Source of the DNA: Oligoflexia bacterium
GTDB taxonomy: Bacteria > Bdellovibrionota > Bacteriovoracia > Bacteriovoracales > Bacteriovoracaceae
Reading direction: 5' to 3'
Length of the DNA stretch: 64,000 nucleotides
Assembly (NCBI GenBank): GCA_015231955.1
Contig: JADGAN010000012.1
Coordinates: 50,707 to 114,706 of the forward strand
A program made the position numbers and the translations under genes. Of the stretch, positions 8,529 to 21,059 are shown piece by piece. Position 1 is the stretch's first letter. Each line of letters begins with the position of its first letter. The notes under the pieces were generated by a model, which saw only the letters and a list, made by a program, of their open reading frames with translations, ran no database searches and was not told the origin of the DNA.

Positions 8529-8627
8529 ATGAAAAAAATTCTAAGGCCTAGCAATATTTTTAGATTTTATACTATTATAGTGGTGTCACTGGTAATTTTC
8601 CTTTTTATTATGCGCCTTCAAGGTTGA
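8529..8627 (+). CDS. Possible 32-residue single-span membrane protein
   Basis: An ATG at 8529, with GAGGTG about eight bases upstream, opens a 32-codon frame ending TGA at 8625-8627. The peptide has a basic N terminus (MKKILRPSN), one hydrophobic span (YTIIVVSLVIFLFIM) and a short RLQG tail, the layout of small membrane-complex subunits. It lies 13 bases after the preceding gene and overlaps the 3' end of dsbD on the opposite strand by 10 bases. Real translation is not proven. Confidence 0.4.
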   Translation: MKKILRPSNIFRFYTIIVVSLVIFLFIMRLQG

Positions 8628-10822
8628 TCTTGGCCCTTGATGGCATTGGCAACTCTCTTTACTGTAATCATCTCTCCTAAATTCACAAGCTGGCCCTTTT
8701 TATTAATGACAAAATAGGCCGGCACTCCGGCGTACCCTGCTTTTGCAAGCCATTTGGAAATTTCCGGATCTTTGCGGGTCCAATCTGCTTTGACCATCAA
8801 GAGTTGTTGCTCTTTTATGAGATCGTGAAACTCCTTACTCATGAGTACCAAGCGCTCATTGGTCTTACAGGTAAGGCACCATTTGGCAGTAAAGTAGATG
8901 AAGGAGAGGCGTTTTTCTTGTTGCAGCTTTGCCATCAGTGCTTCACTCCAGGCAAGTTCACTATCTACTCTATTGACCACTTGATCAGAGGTATTGACAT
9001 GCTTGGCGATGGCCGTACCAAGGGAGATAGAGCTTAGGAGTAAGAGCAAAGTGAAACTCCAATAGAGAGGACGGCGTAAGTAGAGAGCATTTTTGAAATA
9101 GAAAAAAAGTGTCGTTGCTAACATAAGAGTTGCCACCAAGAGCAGAAGCGTTTTGGAGTTGGTTAAAGCAAAGAGAATGGATAGTGGCCAAAGTGTAGTT
9201 AAGAGCAAAAGAACACCAAAAAATTTCTTTAAGCTATTCATCCAGGCCCCAGGTTTAGGCAGAAGCGAGAGTGCGCCAGGGAAAGGGATGATAATAATAA
9301 AAGGGAGTGCTAGGCCTACTCCAATGGTGAGAAAAAGCAAAATGGTGTGAGAGAAAGGGGCAGTAAAGGCATAAGTGAGTGCGGTTCCAAGAAAAGGAGC
9401 ACTACAAGGAGTGGCCAAAACGGTGGCAAGGATGCCGTTAAAAAACTCTTGCAGGGTATGGGAGTTACCATGGCCTTCCGCTACGCTTAGTAACTTTCCT
9501 CCTGGCGTAGAGAATTCATACAGGCCTAGCAGCGAGAGTGCAAAGAGAAAAAGCAAGAGTGTGAGTGCAAAGACAAAGAGCGGGGACTGTAGATGAAAAC
9601 CCCAGCCAATGGCCTCACCACCTTGTTTTAAAATGATCACGGCCAGTGCTAAGAGGAGCATGGTAGCGAGCACGCCTGCAATATAAGCAAGATTACTTTT
9701 TATGATCGTGCTCTGGATCCCTAGGTGGGTTGCTTGGCCTTGAGTAAGCTGACTCCGCTGTTGCATGAGCGCAAAGAATTTTAGGGAGATTACTGGAAGC
9801 ACACAAGGCATAAAATTCAAGATAAATCCTCCAAGGAAGGCAAAGAGTAGTGCTACCCACAAAGAGGTACTCTTTTTTGCAGTAGTGGCCGCTTCAGGTG
9901 CCGTAGTAATCATGCTGTTACTGCTGCTACTACTGCTGCTACTGATTTGTGGAATGGAAGAGGTGATGACTCTAGTTTCCGCAGTAAAGGGATTGGCATA
10001 GAGAAATTTTAGTTGAAGTGCAGGCGAGAAGATGCCATTTAGGGGGAGTTTTAAGGGAGGTGTCTGAAAATCGCCTTCCCACATCAGTGCGCGTTTAGAG
10101 AGAAGGATATTTTTATCTTGATCGTACGTCACCTCTTCTAAACCAAAAGTGAAGAGTGGGTGCGGAAAAGGCAGCAACAGATCGTGTTCTTGGGAGAGAA
10201 GGTGCTGCCTACTTTTTAGCTCCACTTGGGAATAGAGGTAAAGTCTTTCTTGCTCATCAATGATGATTTGAACATTGAGATTATCGGGGAGAATAGATTC
10301 GTCAGGAATATTTTGTAGATTGCTCTCTTCTTGCTTGGAAGTGATGGAAAAAGCAGGTGTAGTGGGGTCGTGATAAGTGAACTTTCCCTCTTGAATGCTT
10401 CCTTGAACCAAGCTTTCTCCCGGGACGCAAGTCTCTTTGCAGGCAAGCCAGCGCACCTTGATCATCAAAGGAGTTTGCGTTGCTGATAGCGAAGGCAGTT
10501 TGAAATAGATTCCATACACTCCTTCATACCCATAAGACCACTCGTATTGGTTTTTAAGATAGCGCTTCGGGAGGGGCCACTCTAGTGCAGGCAGAGTGAC
10601 TGCTTGATTATTAAGTGTAAAACTTGGATCAAAGCTAAGACCTGCACTGCCAGGATTTTTCCAATAGGTATGCCACCCCTCTTGATTTTTAAAATAGAGA
10701 GCGAGTAGTGAAGAATCAAAGGAAGCGGTCTTCACCAGAAGTTCTACTAGTGGTTGGTTTGCATGTAGTTTGTTGGTAAATGAGAGAAGAAGAAAAATAG
10801 TAAGCATGTAAAAACTCTTCAT
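8618..10822 (-). CDS. dsbD: Thiol:disulfide interchange protein DsbD
   Basis: 734 residues from the ATG (MKSFYMLTIFLLL), chosen because it begins a signal peptide; an upstream in-frame TTG adds nine residues. Order of domains: signal peptide; periplasmic N-terminal domain with the Cys pair in WLACKETCVPGE (about residues 120-130); a Ser-rich linker; an eight-helix CcdA-like membrane domain with one Cys each in FMPCVLPVISL and ATPCSAPFLG; a C-terminal thioredoxin domain with AKWCLTCK. It moves electrons from cytoplasmic thioredoxin across the inner membrane to periplasmic thiol proteins. A natural client would be the TlpA-like protein and apocytochromes at 39-44 kb; that link is inferred. Confidence 0.94.
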   Translation of the reverse strand: MKSFYMLTIFLLLSFTNKLHANQPLVELLVKTASFDSSLLALYFKNQEGWHTYWKNPGSAGLSFDPSFTLNNQAVTLPALEWPLPKRYLKNQYEWSYGYEGVYGIYFKLPSLSATQTPLMIKVRWLACKETCVPGESLVQGSIQEGKFTYHDPTTPAFSITSKQEESNLQNIPDESILPDNLNVQIIIDEQERLYLYSQVELKSRQHLLSQEHDLLLPFPHPLFTFGLEEVTYDQDKNILLSKRALMWEGDFQTPPLKLPLNGIFSPALQLKFLYANPFTAETRVITSSIPQISSSSSSSSNSMITTAPEAATTAKKSTSLWVALLFAFLGGFILNFMPCVLPVISLKFFALMQQRSQLTQGQATHLGIQSTIIKSNLAYIAGVLATMLLLALAVIILKQGGEAIGWGFHLQSPLFVFALTLLLFLFALSLLGLYEFSTPGGKLLSVAEGHGNSHTLQEFFNGILATVLATPCSAPFLGTALTYAFTAPFSHTILLFLTIGVGLALPFIIIIPFPGALSLLPKPGAWMNSLKKFFGVLLLLTTLWPLSILFALTNSKTLLLLVATLMLATTLFFYFKNALYLRRPLYWSFTLLLLLSSISLGTAIAKHVNTSDQVVNRVDSELAWSEALMAKLQQEKRLSFIYFTAKWCLTCKTNERLVLMSKEFHDLIKEQQLLMVKADWTRKDPEISKWLAKAGYAGVPAYFVINKKGQLVNLGEMITVKRVANAIKGQDQP

Positions 10823-10904
10823 AGGTTTTGCTACTCCTTGAAAGTGCAATGGTTGTACGCTATGATGTTAATTAAAAAATAAAGATAGATAAAGAGGGTC
10901 TTTT

Positions 10905-14689
<3,785 letters not shown>

Positions 14690-14695
14690 AACTGA

Positions 14696-15070
14696 TTATT
14701 GTTTACAATTTACGGACTCAATGTCGAGTTGCGAACCAGGATAGATAACCAAGCTTAGTGCACTGATTTTCCCTCGCACAATCGCTGAGGGCCGTAAAAT
14801 CACTCTTCCTTGTGATTTGATCTCTCCATCCATACGGCCAAAGATTTCAATATCAAACCCCTGAATAGTGCCACGAATGATGCCTTCACGTTCTATAATC
14901 AGACGATCGCGCGGGTTTTTAAAATAGATTTTCCCTTCGAGTTGGCCAGCGATACGAACCACGCCATCAAAGAACATCTCGCCTTTCATCGAGACGCTGG
15001 GAGCGATGTAGGTTGATCCTAGTGTTTTTACTTCACAAAATTCACGATCGCGCTCACGTTCACGTTTCAC
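14696..15070 (-). CDS. bacM: Bactofilin
   Basis: 124 residues. The central right-handed beta-helix repeats of bactofilins are clear (MKGEMFFDGVVRIAGQLEGK, EREGIIRGTIQGFDIEIFGR, SAIVRGKISALSL). The N terminus is short and highly charged (MKRERERDREF); the C terminus is short, ending in Cys-Lys-Gln. Bactofilins polymerise without nucleotide on the inner face of the membrane and often organise cell-wall enzymes. Its start overlaps the stop of the membrane protein upstream (ATGA), and an L,D-transpeptidase heads the same run, which supports a role in local peptidoglycan modification. Confidence 0.92.
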   Translation of the reverse strand: MKRERERDREFCEVKTLGSTYIAPSVSMKGEMFFDGVVRIAGQLEGKIYFKNPRDRLIIEREGIIRGTIQGFDIEIFGRMDGEIKSQGRVILRPSAIVRGKISALSLVIYPGSQLDIESVNCKQ

Positions 15071-15861
15071 AACTGTGCTCCACTTAAAGATAAGGGTCCC
15101 ATGAGTTTTCTCAAGAGGAGATCCCCCTCTCGAGAGAAGACTATAATCTCAAGGTTTACGCTACCACTGCGCTCGGTAGGCCAATGGAAACTAGCATTGA
15201 CAGGACGAAGACGAGAGACACTAAAGGACTCCCCACTATCGTAATCATAGGCCAAGCTATTCTTTTTAATGGTTCCACTGCTAGGATAGATGATATAGGC
15301 AGATTTTGATTTTAAAAGCACAAAGACATATCCGGTAATTTTTTTATCTTTACTGCTAAGAAGATTGAAGTTGGCGGTAAGCACACCACTTTGATATTTT
15401 AATTTGAAACTATCGATGGAGAGAAGCTCTTGGGGGGAAAGGTCATCACCGACTGCAGGAGGGGCGATGAGTGCAAAAGCATTGGTATGATTATTATTAC
15501 CGCTACCTTGGTTTGCAGCACTAGGTGCTGCCGATCTAGCACTTTTTAGTTTGTTTAAGAGAGAGGCGTTGAGCTCTTCTAAATCTTTGCGCGATTTTTG
15601 CAACTCTTCAATATTAGTGAGTAATTGCTCGTGTTCGCTTTGGTATTTTTTTAAGAGGATAGGTTCTTGCTCCTTTAAAGCGCCAGTGACGTTGGTTACA
15701 TAAGCATAAACAAAAAAGATCGCCACGAGTGCAGTTAAGATTACTGCTGCCAAGGAGAGTAGAAGCAGCCGTAAGTGGCCCTTTCTTACCTCAAAACATT
15801 TAGTAGGTGTTTGGTCTTCATACACAACAAAGGTAAGTTGTTTTGAGGGTGTGTACATCAT
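15067..15861 (-). CDS. Bitopic membrane protein with periplasmic coiled coil
   Basis: 264 residues from the ATG at 15861, which has AAGGA five bases upstream; the open frame extends further but lies inside the preceding gene. Residues about 1-28 are cytoplasmic (MMYTPSKQLTFVVYEDQ). One membrane span (LLLLSLAAVILTALVAIFFV) lies near residues 32-55, followed by a coiled coil at about 65-115 (EHEQLLTNIEELQKSRKDLEEL), a Ser/Ala/Asn linker, and a C-terminal beta-rich domain. No family name is certain. Four-base overlap with the bactofilin downstream suggests a membrane partner or anchor for it. Confidence 0.72.
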   Translation of the reverse strand: MMYTPSKQLTFVVYEDQTPTKCFEVRKGHLRLLLLSLAAVILTALVAIFFVYAYVTNVTGALKEQEPILLKKYQSEHEQLLTNIEELQKSRKDLEELNASLLNKLKSARSAAPSAANQGSGNNNHTNAFALIAPPAVGDDLSPQELLSIDSFKLKYQSGVLTANFNLLSSKDKKITGYVFVLLKSKSAYIIYPSSGTIKKNSLAYDYDSGESFSVSRLRPVNASFHWPTERSGSVNLEIIVFSREGDLLLRKLMGPLSLSGAQL

Positions 15862-15895
15862 ACGATTCCTTTTGTCAGTTGCTGCTTTTGGCCAG

Positions 15896-16963
15896 CTATT
15901 TAAAAAAGCGCATGCTTGGAGTAAACTCATCACCGTGACTGCGGCCACTCTTTACGGATGACCATTGTTCTGCAATAATTTTCCATTGGTAGCGTTCATT
16001 CTTTTTAAGATACAAAGTTTTTCTTCCAATATCATCGATGGTGTTGGATTTGTAGATTTGCCGCAAATTAACCACAGCATAATCACCAAAGGCCAAGATG
16101 GAAAGGTTATCGATATCTACAACAGGTCTTCCGGGATTTTGAAAAACTGCCTGCTTGTAGGCCCTGAAACTCCGAAAATTGCCACGGATGGGGTCTTTAA
16201 AATCGTAATGGTAGTGCCCAATGTAACGGTCAAGGTTTTCCTTTTTCCAAGCGTCCAGCCAATCTTGGATCATCAAGCGAATCATTTCGCGATTGTTATT
16301 CCACGTCTCCTTACGAAGAAAAAAAAGATCTTGGACAATAATGATCGGAGTGTGTTCAAGTTCAATATACTGAGAAATATCCTTTAAATTTTGATTGCCC
16401 ACGACCACACACCCTTTGGAGTCGAGCCCTTTTAAAAGTCGTGATTCGTCATCGGTTGAATGCAACCAAATACCGCCTCCAGTTTTGCCAAGCTTGCGAT
16501 CCATTAAGTTTGGGTAGTCGAGGACAAAAGCACCAATGCCATACTTTTTCCCGTCATTGCCATATTGGCGCAAGAGCTCTTTGTTAGGAAGGAAGTTAAT
16601 TAGTTGATATATTCCTTCTGGCGTTTTCAGGTCACCGCTATTGCTTTTATCTCCAGAGGTTTGTCCAGTGGCGATAACATAACTTTGAAGATAGCTGGGA
16701 AACCCTTCGTTACTATCGCCTGCACGGAAAAGATGGAGCCGGTGAGTGGCCTTTTCGACAATCAACAGGTGATGGGCAAAAAAACGATCCAGCTGATAAA
16801 TGTTTGCCGGGTATTGCAAATCACTAGCAATCATTTTTTCACTAGCGGCCGGTGTTTGATTAGCAATGGTAAATCCCACTTCTGCATCGGTATCGGCAAA
16901 GCATAGCAAAGCAAACATCTGAGTAGAAAAGACAAGAATAACTAATACAGCTCTTGTAAACAC
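15896..16963 (-). CDS. Exported L,D-transpeptidase (YkuD family) with C-terminal NTF2-like domain
   Basis: 355 residues. An N-terminal signal peptide (VLVILVFSTQMFALLCFA) is followed by a YkuD catalytic domain with the signature His and Cys in IWLHSTDDESRL...LDSKGCVVV. About 140 further residues resemble an NTF2/SnoaL-like domain (MIQDWLDAWKKENLDRYIGH, FGDYAVVNLRQIY). The YafK/DpaA-like layout fits a periplasmic enzyme that makes or breaks 3-3 peptide links or lipoprotein-peptidoglycan links. The start appears to be GTG at 16963. It heads an envelope gene run with the coiled-coil membrane protein and bactofilin. Substrate not determined. Confidence 0.88.
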   Translation of the reverse strand: MFTRAVLVILVFSTQMFALLCFADTDAEVGFTIANQTPAASEKMIASDLQYPANIYQLDRFFAHHLLIVEKATHRLHLFRAGDSNEGFPSYLQSYVIATGQTSGDKSNSGDLKTPEGIYQLINFLPNKELLRQYGNDGKKYGIGAFVLDYPNLMDRKLGKTGGGIWLHSTDDESRLLKGLDSKGCVVVGNQNLKDISQYIELEHTPIIIVQDLFFLRKETWNNNREMIRLMIQDWLDAWKKENLDRYIGHYHYDFKDPIRGNFRSFRAYKQAVFQNPGRPVVDIDNLSILAFGDYAVVNLRQIYKSNTIDDIGRKTLYLKKNERYQWKIIAEQWSSVKSGRSHGDEFTPSMRFFK

Positions 16964-17117
16964 ACTCCTCTCCCGAAAAGTAACCTCATTTTTAACTCAA
17001 TTGTTATTCTAATACGTCTCTTATGGGATTGAAAACCACTTCTTTTTTAATTTTCCCCTACAATCACAATTTTCCTCAAATTGCAGTTTTCCTCCTTGAT
17101 GCTATCCTTAAATTTAA

Positions 17118-17136
17118 AGGATCTTAAAGCGATCCT
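17118..17136. other. Perfect inverted repeat upstream of the acidic coiled-coil gene
   Basis: AGGATC at 17118-17123 and GATCCT at 17131-17136 are perfect complements around a seven-base spacer. The repeat lies in the 240-base region between two divergent genes, about 70 bases before the rightward start. It could be an operator or a leader hairpin. No T-run follows, so it is not a standard terminator. Confidence 0.3.
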
Positions 17137-17203
17137 ATTCACCATTTAAAGGTAAAATTGCTCGAAAATCTGTCCGCGATGAGGATATAACCTATGGAAT
17201 GCT

Positions 17204-19102
17204 ATGAAAGATAAAAAAAATGATAAAAAACTCACCATTAACGAGGTAGAAGACTGCACCCAAAACAAAAGAATACAAGATAAATTTAATAAAATTTTTC
17301 CCAGTGAAGTAAGTAACAAGCGAAAAGAGGCAGATCATGAAGTGATTAATAATGAAGAAGATGAAAAGATGACTAAAATTTTTAATATTCAAGTACTACA
17401 AAAAGATCTCTTGCATGAAAGTAAAATCATGAGGGATTTAAGTTTTGATGGTATTAATAGTAAGAAGCAGGAGAGTCATATTGAGAAGGCCCCATCCCAG
17501 GTGACGCCAAAAAAGCGAGTAGACAAATTTTCTAAAGATGCTCTTAATGATACTCAAGATAACATTAAGACAAAAGCATATGAGATTACGACTACGGATG
17601 ACGCCAATGCAACTATGATAGTGGCCCCTCCTGTTACCTCTCCTTTGCTTGATCATGCCACTGTGGTCGTAAGTCCTCCTGGGTTTGAGAATGCCACAGT
17701 GGTGGTGCCTGCTCCTCCAGACACCAGCGAGAGCGCAATGCCCGAGCAGAAAATAGCGGAAGAGAGTGATATGCCTGGATTAGAGCTTTTTCTAGAGGAG
17801 GAAGAGGAAGGAGCAGGAGAAGAAATAGAGATTGTACATGGAGGGGGCAGCACGCACCAGCAGGAGAAGGCCCCTCAAACAGGAATAGACATTGAGCTAG
17901 CTAATAAGACAGTGAGTACTAGTTTGCAGCTCCTGCGCAAAAAGCGCTCCCTAGAGAGTGATTCAGAAAAGGCAGAGATGAGCTTAGAGGATGTGGAAGT
18001 CTCCTCAAGTGCGCTAGAAGCTTTGGATTTGCCTTTACCTCCAGATCTGTTGGCCCAAGAGAGAGAAAGAGAAAGTGAGAGAGAAAGTGAAAGTGAAGTT
18101 TTAGTGGAAGATCTTTTGCGTGCAGATGATGGAACTACTTCTACCAGCAGTGAAGTCGCTCCATCATTAGAAACCATGGAAAGCATGGAGGTCAGTTTTA
18201 GCTCTTCTAATCCTTTCCAAGCAGAGGAGAGTTTAGAGGAGAGTTCAAAGACTGTGGCAAGCATAGTGGATATGGCCGCTGATAAGCAGGCAATTTCCAC
18301 AACTCCTACAACTTCTGCCGTTTCTGCCGTTTCTGCCGTTTCTGCTGCTGACGTTGCCACGGCCGCCACCACTGCTACAGTGGCCATCAAGGGGCCGTTA
18401 GGGCCAAGTGATGGTAGTGGCTTCACTGCGACAATTTTGCCCTCTTCTTATATCAACTCTTTACCTGCTAATTCCGAACACCTACAATATTATACTGATG
18501 AGCTAGTAAAACTGCAGACAACCATTCGTGGATTGCGTGATGACAGGGAAGTGCTGTTGCAGAAGATACAGCATTTAGAGGAGGAAAAGCTAAAACTTTC
18601 TCAGAGACTCTTCCATTTGGAATCTTTGACAGATGAGTTAAAAATTGATCTTGCTATTTCTCAAAAGCACCATCAAGAGCAATTATCCTCTTTGCAAGTA
18701 AAGCTTAAAACCATAGAGCAAAGGAGTAAGATTTTAGAGGAGAAAAATAGACAGTATGTAGAAGAGATTTTAAAATTAAATCAGCGAGTACGCATTGATA
18801 TTAGTAGTGTGAAAGAAAGAGAAAAAGTATTAGAAAACCAGTTGGAACTTTTACGTGCCGACACCGAAAATCAAATAGCTACTCGCGATCAAAAAATTTT
18901 AGAACTCAAACGTCAAATTGATACACTAGAATTTAACATGGAGAGTGCTTCGCTACGAGAAGAGGAGAGTAAAAAACAAAGGATCTATCTGCAAGATAAG
19001 CTAGATAAAATTAGAAAAAATCTTGCGATTACTACATCTTGTCTAGAGGAAGACGATCAGTTATTGATGCAAAATAAGTTATTAAAGAAAATCAATATTT
19101 AA
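17204..19102 (+). CDS. Large acidic low-complexity protein with C-terminal coiled coil
   Basis: 632 residues, no enzyme domain recognised. Residues 1-130 are Lys/Asp/Asn-rich. Residues about 130-175 hold three related blocks, NATMIVAPP, HATVVVSPP and NATVVVPAPP. Residues about 180-420 are acidic and repetitive (EEEEEG, ERERESERESESE, SAVSAVSAVSA). Residues about 430-620 form a long coiled coil (LQTTIRGLRDDREVLLQKIQ and following heptads). No signal peptide or membrane span, so probably a cytoplasmic scaffold. It is followed after 16 bases by a GGDEF protein, probably one operon. The best Shine-Dalgarno (GAGGA) is spaced for an ATG at 17194 that opens only a six-codon frame overlapping this start. 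Confidence 0.72.
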   Translation: MKDKKNDKKLTINEVEDCTQNKRIQDKFNKIFPSEVSNKRKEADHEVINNEEDEKMTKIFNIQVLQKDLLHESKIMRDLSFDGINSKKQESHIEKAPSQVTPKKRVDKFSKDALNDTQDNIKTKAYEITTTDDANATMIVAPPVTSPLLDHATVVVSPPGFENATVVVPAPPDTSESAMPEQKIAEESDMPGLELFLEEEEEGAGEEIEIVHGGGSTHQQEKAPQTGIDIELANKTVSTSLQLLRKKRSLESDSEKAEMSLEDVEVSSSALEALDLPLPPDLLAQERERESERESESEVLVEDLLRADDGTTSTSSEVAPSLETMESMEVSFSSSNPFQAEESLEESSKTVASIVDMAADKQAISTTPTTSAVSAVSAVSAADVATAATTATVAIKGPLGPSDGSGFTATILPSSYINSLPANSEHLQYYTDELVKLQTTIRGLRDDREVLLQKIQHLEEEKLKLSQRLFHLESLTDELKIDLAISQKHHQEQLSSLQVKLKTIEQRSKILEEKNRQYVEEILKLNQRVRIDISSVKEREKVLENQLELLRADTENQIATRDQKILELKRQIDTLEFNMESASLREEESKKQRIYLQDKLDKIRKNLAITTSCLEEDDQLLMQNKLLKKINI

Positions 19103-19118
19103 AAAGGCCCATGCTTTT

Positions 19119-20528
19119 ATGGAAAAAACTTTATATAAAATTGCAGCAGTAGGGATTTCCGATACTATTCTCAAAAATATTCAAGAGGTGATGAATACCT
19201 CACACCTGATGAATGAGATGGAGATTGCATTTAATATACCTGAGTGGCCTACGGAACGAATCACCTTTCCTGAAAAGGTGGATCTAATTTTGATTAACCC
19301 AACTGGTCTGCATTTACCGCTTTCTCACATTATTTCCCATATCAAGCTTGATAATCCTTGTGCTGAATTAATTGTGATCTCTTTTAACTCTAGTTACCGT
19401 TCAGCAATTAATGCTTTTCGTTTGGGAGTTCGTGATATTTTGAATTACCCTTTTTCGCCCGCAGAGGTGATTGTCTCGCTTGACCGCGCTTTAAGTTATA
19501 GCATTCTCATGCAACAGTCGAGCTACATGGGGGAGTTCTGGGAAATCATCAGCCTTTTTAGTGATTACCGCAAATTCAACTCAATTGATGAGCTGATGAC
19601 AAAAATTGAACTCTTTGTAAAAAGAAAATTTAATGCTAAAGATTTTTCTGTCTTACAATTTTCTTTACAAAAAAACGATCAAGTTGGAATTCATCAAGGT
19701 TCTTCTTGGGGAAATGCTAAAGAAAATAGTAGTGGGGATCTTAGTGCGTTTGCAGCAATGGTAGCAGAGGCCAAAAATCAAAGCAAGACAGTTTATTTAA
19801 TGAAGCTGCAATATGCAGGAAAAGACTTCTCGGTTTTTGATCTAGGTCCTTTGGAGCAATATTACTATTTGGGTGTTGTGGAGATTGCAGAAGAGGCCTT
19901 GGATTTTTTACAAAAAGATCTTTTGCAACAATTTTCTCGTATCACTCATGGTTTATTTCAGCAGTTATCAAACTATCGTCGTAATCGTGCACTAACCTCT
20001 CTGGTGTTTAGCGATGATGTCACCAAACTTTATAACAAACGAAAGTTAGACTCTGATTTGGATGTTTATATAAAAAAATTCGAAGATGATCGTGAAACTT
20101 TTTCCGTTTTGTTTGTTGATATTGATCACTTTAAAAACATCAACGATCACTATGGGCATCTGATTGGGAGTGAACTTCTAGTAGAGCTTGCTAACGAGTT
20201 ACAACGTACAGTGCGTGAATCGGATTTGATCTATCGCTATGGTGGTGATGAATTTGTGATCATTATTCCTGCTCTCTCTGGAGAGCTTGCATGCAAGGTA
20301 GGGATACGCATTCTTCGCGCGATTCGATCTAAAACCTTTAAAGTAAGAGTGGAAGATTTTGTTGTCGATATTAAGCTTAGCTTATCGATTGGGGTGGCCC
20401 AATATCCACTCGATGCGCGCTCTAAGTGCGAGATCCTCGCTTATGCTGATAACATGATGTATAATGCAAAAAAAGGGGGAAGGGGATCTGTCTGTTATGG
20501 AACGAAAATCCTCCCTGTTGATCAATAA
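19119..20528 (+). CDS. Diguanylate cyclase with receiver-like N terminus
   Basis: 469 residues. The C-terminal GGDEF domain is complete: LYNKRKLDSDLD, DIDHFKNINDHYGH, YRYGGDEFVIIIPAL and LSIGVAQYP. An RESD inhibitory (I-site) motif lies five residues before GGDEF, so active c-di-GMP synthesis with product inhibition is expected. Residues about 1-130 resemble a receiver fold (VDLILINPTGLHLPL, AINAFRLGVRDILNYPF) but lack the usual acidic cluster, so phosphorylation is doubtful. Residues 150-290 may be GAF-like. It acts in the cytoplasm, probably tied to the coiled-coil protein encoded just upstream. Confidence 0.93.
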   Translation: MEKTLYKIAAVGISDTILKNIQEVMNTSHLMNEMEIAFNIPEWPTERITFPEKVDLILINPTGLHLPLSHIISHIKLDNPCAELIVISFNSSYRSAINAFRLGVRDILNYPFSPAEVIVSLDRALSYSILMQQSSYMGEFWEIISLFSDYRKFNSIDELMTKIELFVKRKFNAKDFSVLQFSLQKNDQVGIHQGSSWGNAKENSSGDLSAFAAMVAEAKNQSKTVYLMKLQYAGKDFSVFDLGPLEQYYYLGVVEIAEEALDFLQKDLLQQFSRITHGLFQQLSNYRRNRALTSLVFSDDVTKLYNKRKLDSDLDVYIKKFEDDRETFSVLFVDIDHFKNINDHYGHLIGSELLVELANELQRTVRESDLIYRYGGDEFVIIIPALSGELACKVGIRILRAIRSKTFKVRVEDFVVDIKLSLSIGVAQYPLDARSKCEILAYADNMMYNAKKGGRGSVCYGTKILPVDQ

Positions 20529-20725
20529 TACCCTTTAAAGAGATAAAAATCGGCCTTTGTTTTTTTTTTGCGCACTATGCACACGCCTGCATCTCCTTAA
20601 TTTCTTCTTAAGCAAAAAAACTGTTTAAATTCTTATTGAACTCAGAGTGAAAGTATTAAATGATATTTTTAGGTTTTGCTTTATGTATTCAATATTAACT
20701 TGGGCAACCGCAGCAGGGGTTTTTT

Positions 20726-21007
20726 ATGAATAGGAAAGAGCTAATTGATTCGATCCTAAGGGATTACCCAGAGTTCTCCAACTGGAGTCACCATCTTGCA
20801 GAAGAGGTCTTATGTTGTACCATTAACGAGATCAAAAAATCTCTCCAAAGCAGTAATGATGTTGCATTAGTAGGCTTTGGTACCTTTACTAAGATTAAAC
20901 GAAGTGCTCGCAAAGGTATCAATCCTTCCACTGGTGAAGCTATGCAAATTAAAGAGCGGGTGGTTCCAATCTTTAGAGCAAGTCAGGCCTTTAAAGATTA
21001 TCTATAA
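20726..21007 (+). CDS. HU/IHF-family DNA-binding protein
   Basis: 93 residues, the usual length. Contains the HU signature VALVGFGTFTKIKRSARKGI with the DNA-intercalating arm NPSTGE and the C-terminal helix (VPIFRASQAFKDYL). These dimers bend DNA in the nucleoid. The pattern (KEL...AEEVLCCTINEI) leaves HU versus IHF subunit open. A 197-base gap upstream, rich in A/T and with a ten-T run near 20560, probably holds the promoter. Convergent with the M16 peptidase gene. Confidence 0.93.
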   Translation: MNRKELIDSILRDYPEFSNWSHHLAEEVLCCTINEIKKSLQSSNDVALVGFGTFTKIKRSARKGINPSTGEAMQIKERVVPIFRASQAFKDYL

Positions 21008-21059
21008 ATTCAGTTTAAACTTACCATTTTTTGTCTTATCAATATCAAGCTCGTTCGCT

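Noticed and set aside
17875..18426. Minus-strand open frame of 183 codons rich in Ser/Ala
   Set aside because: It lies wholly inside the low-complexity acidic gene; its Ser/Ala-rich product is what the reverse strand of such a repeat gives. No ribosome site of note.
20529..20725. Terminator after the diguanylate cyclase (T10 run near 20560)
   Set aside because: A long T-run is present but no convincing GC stem precedes it.
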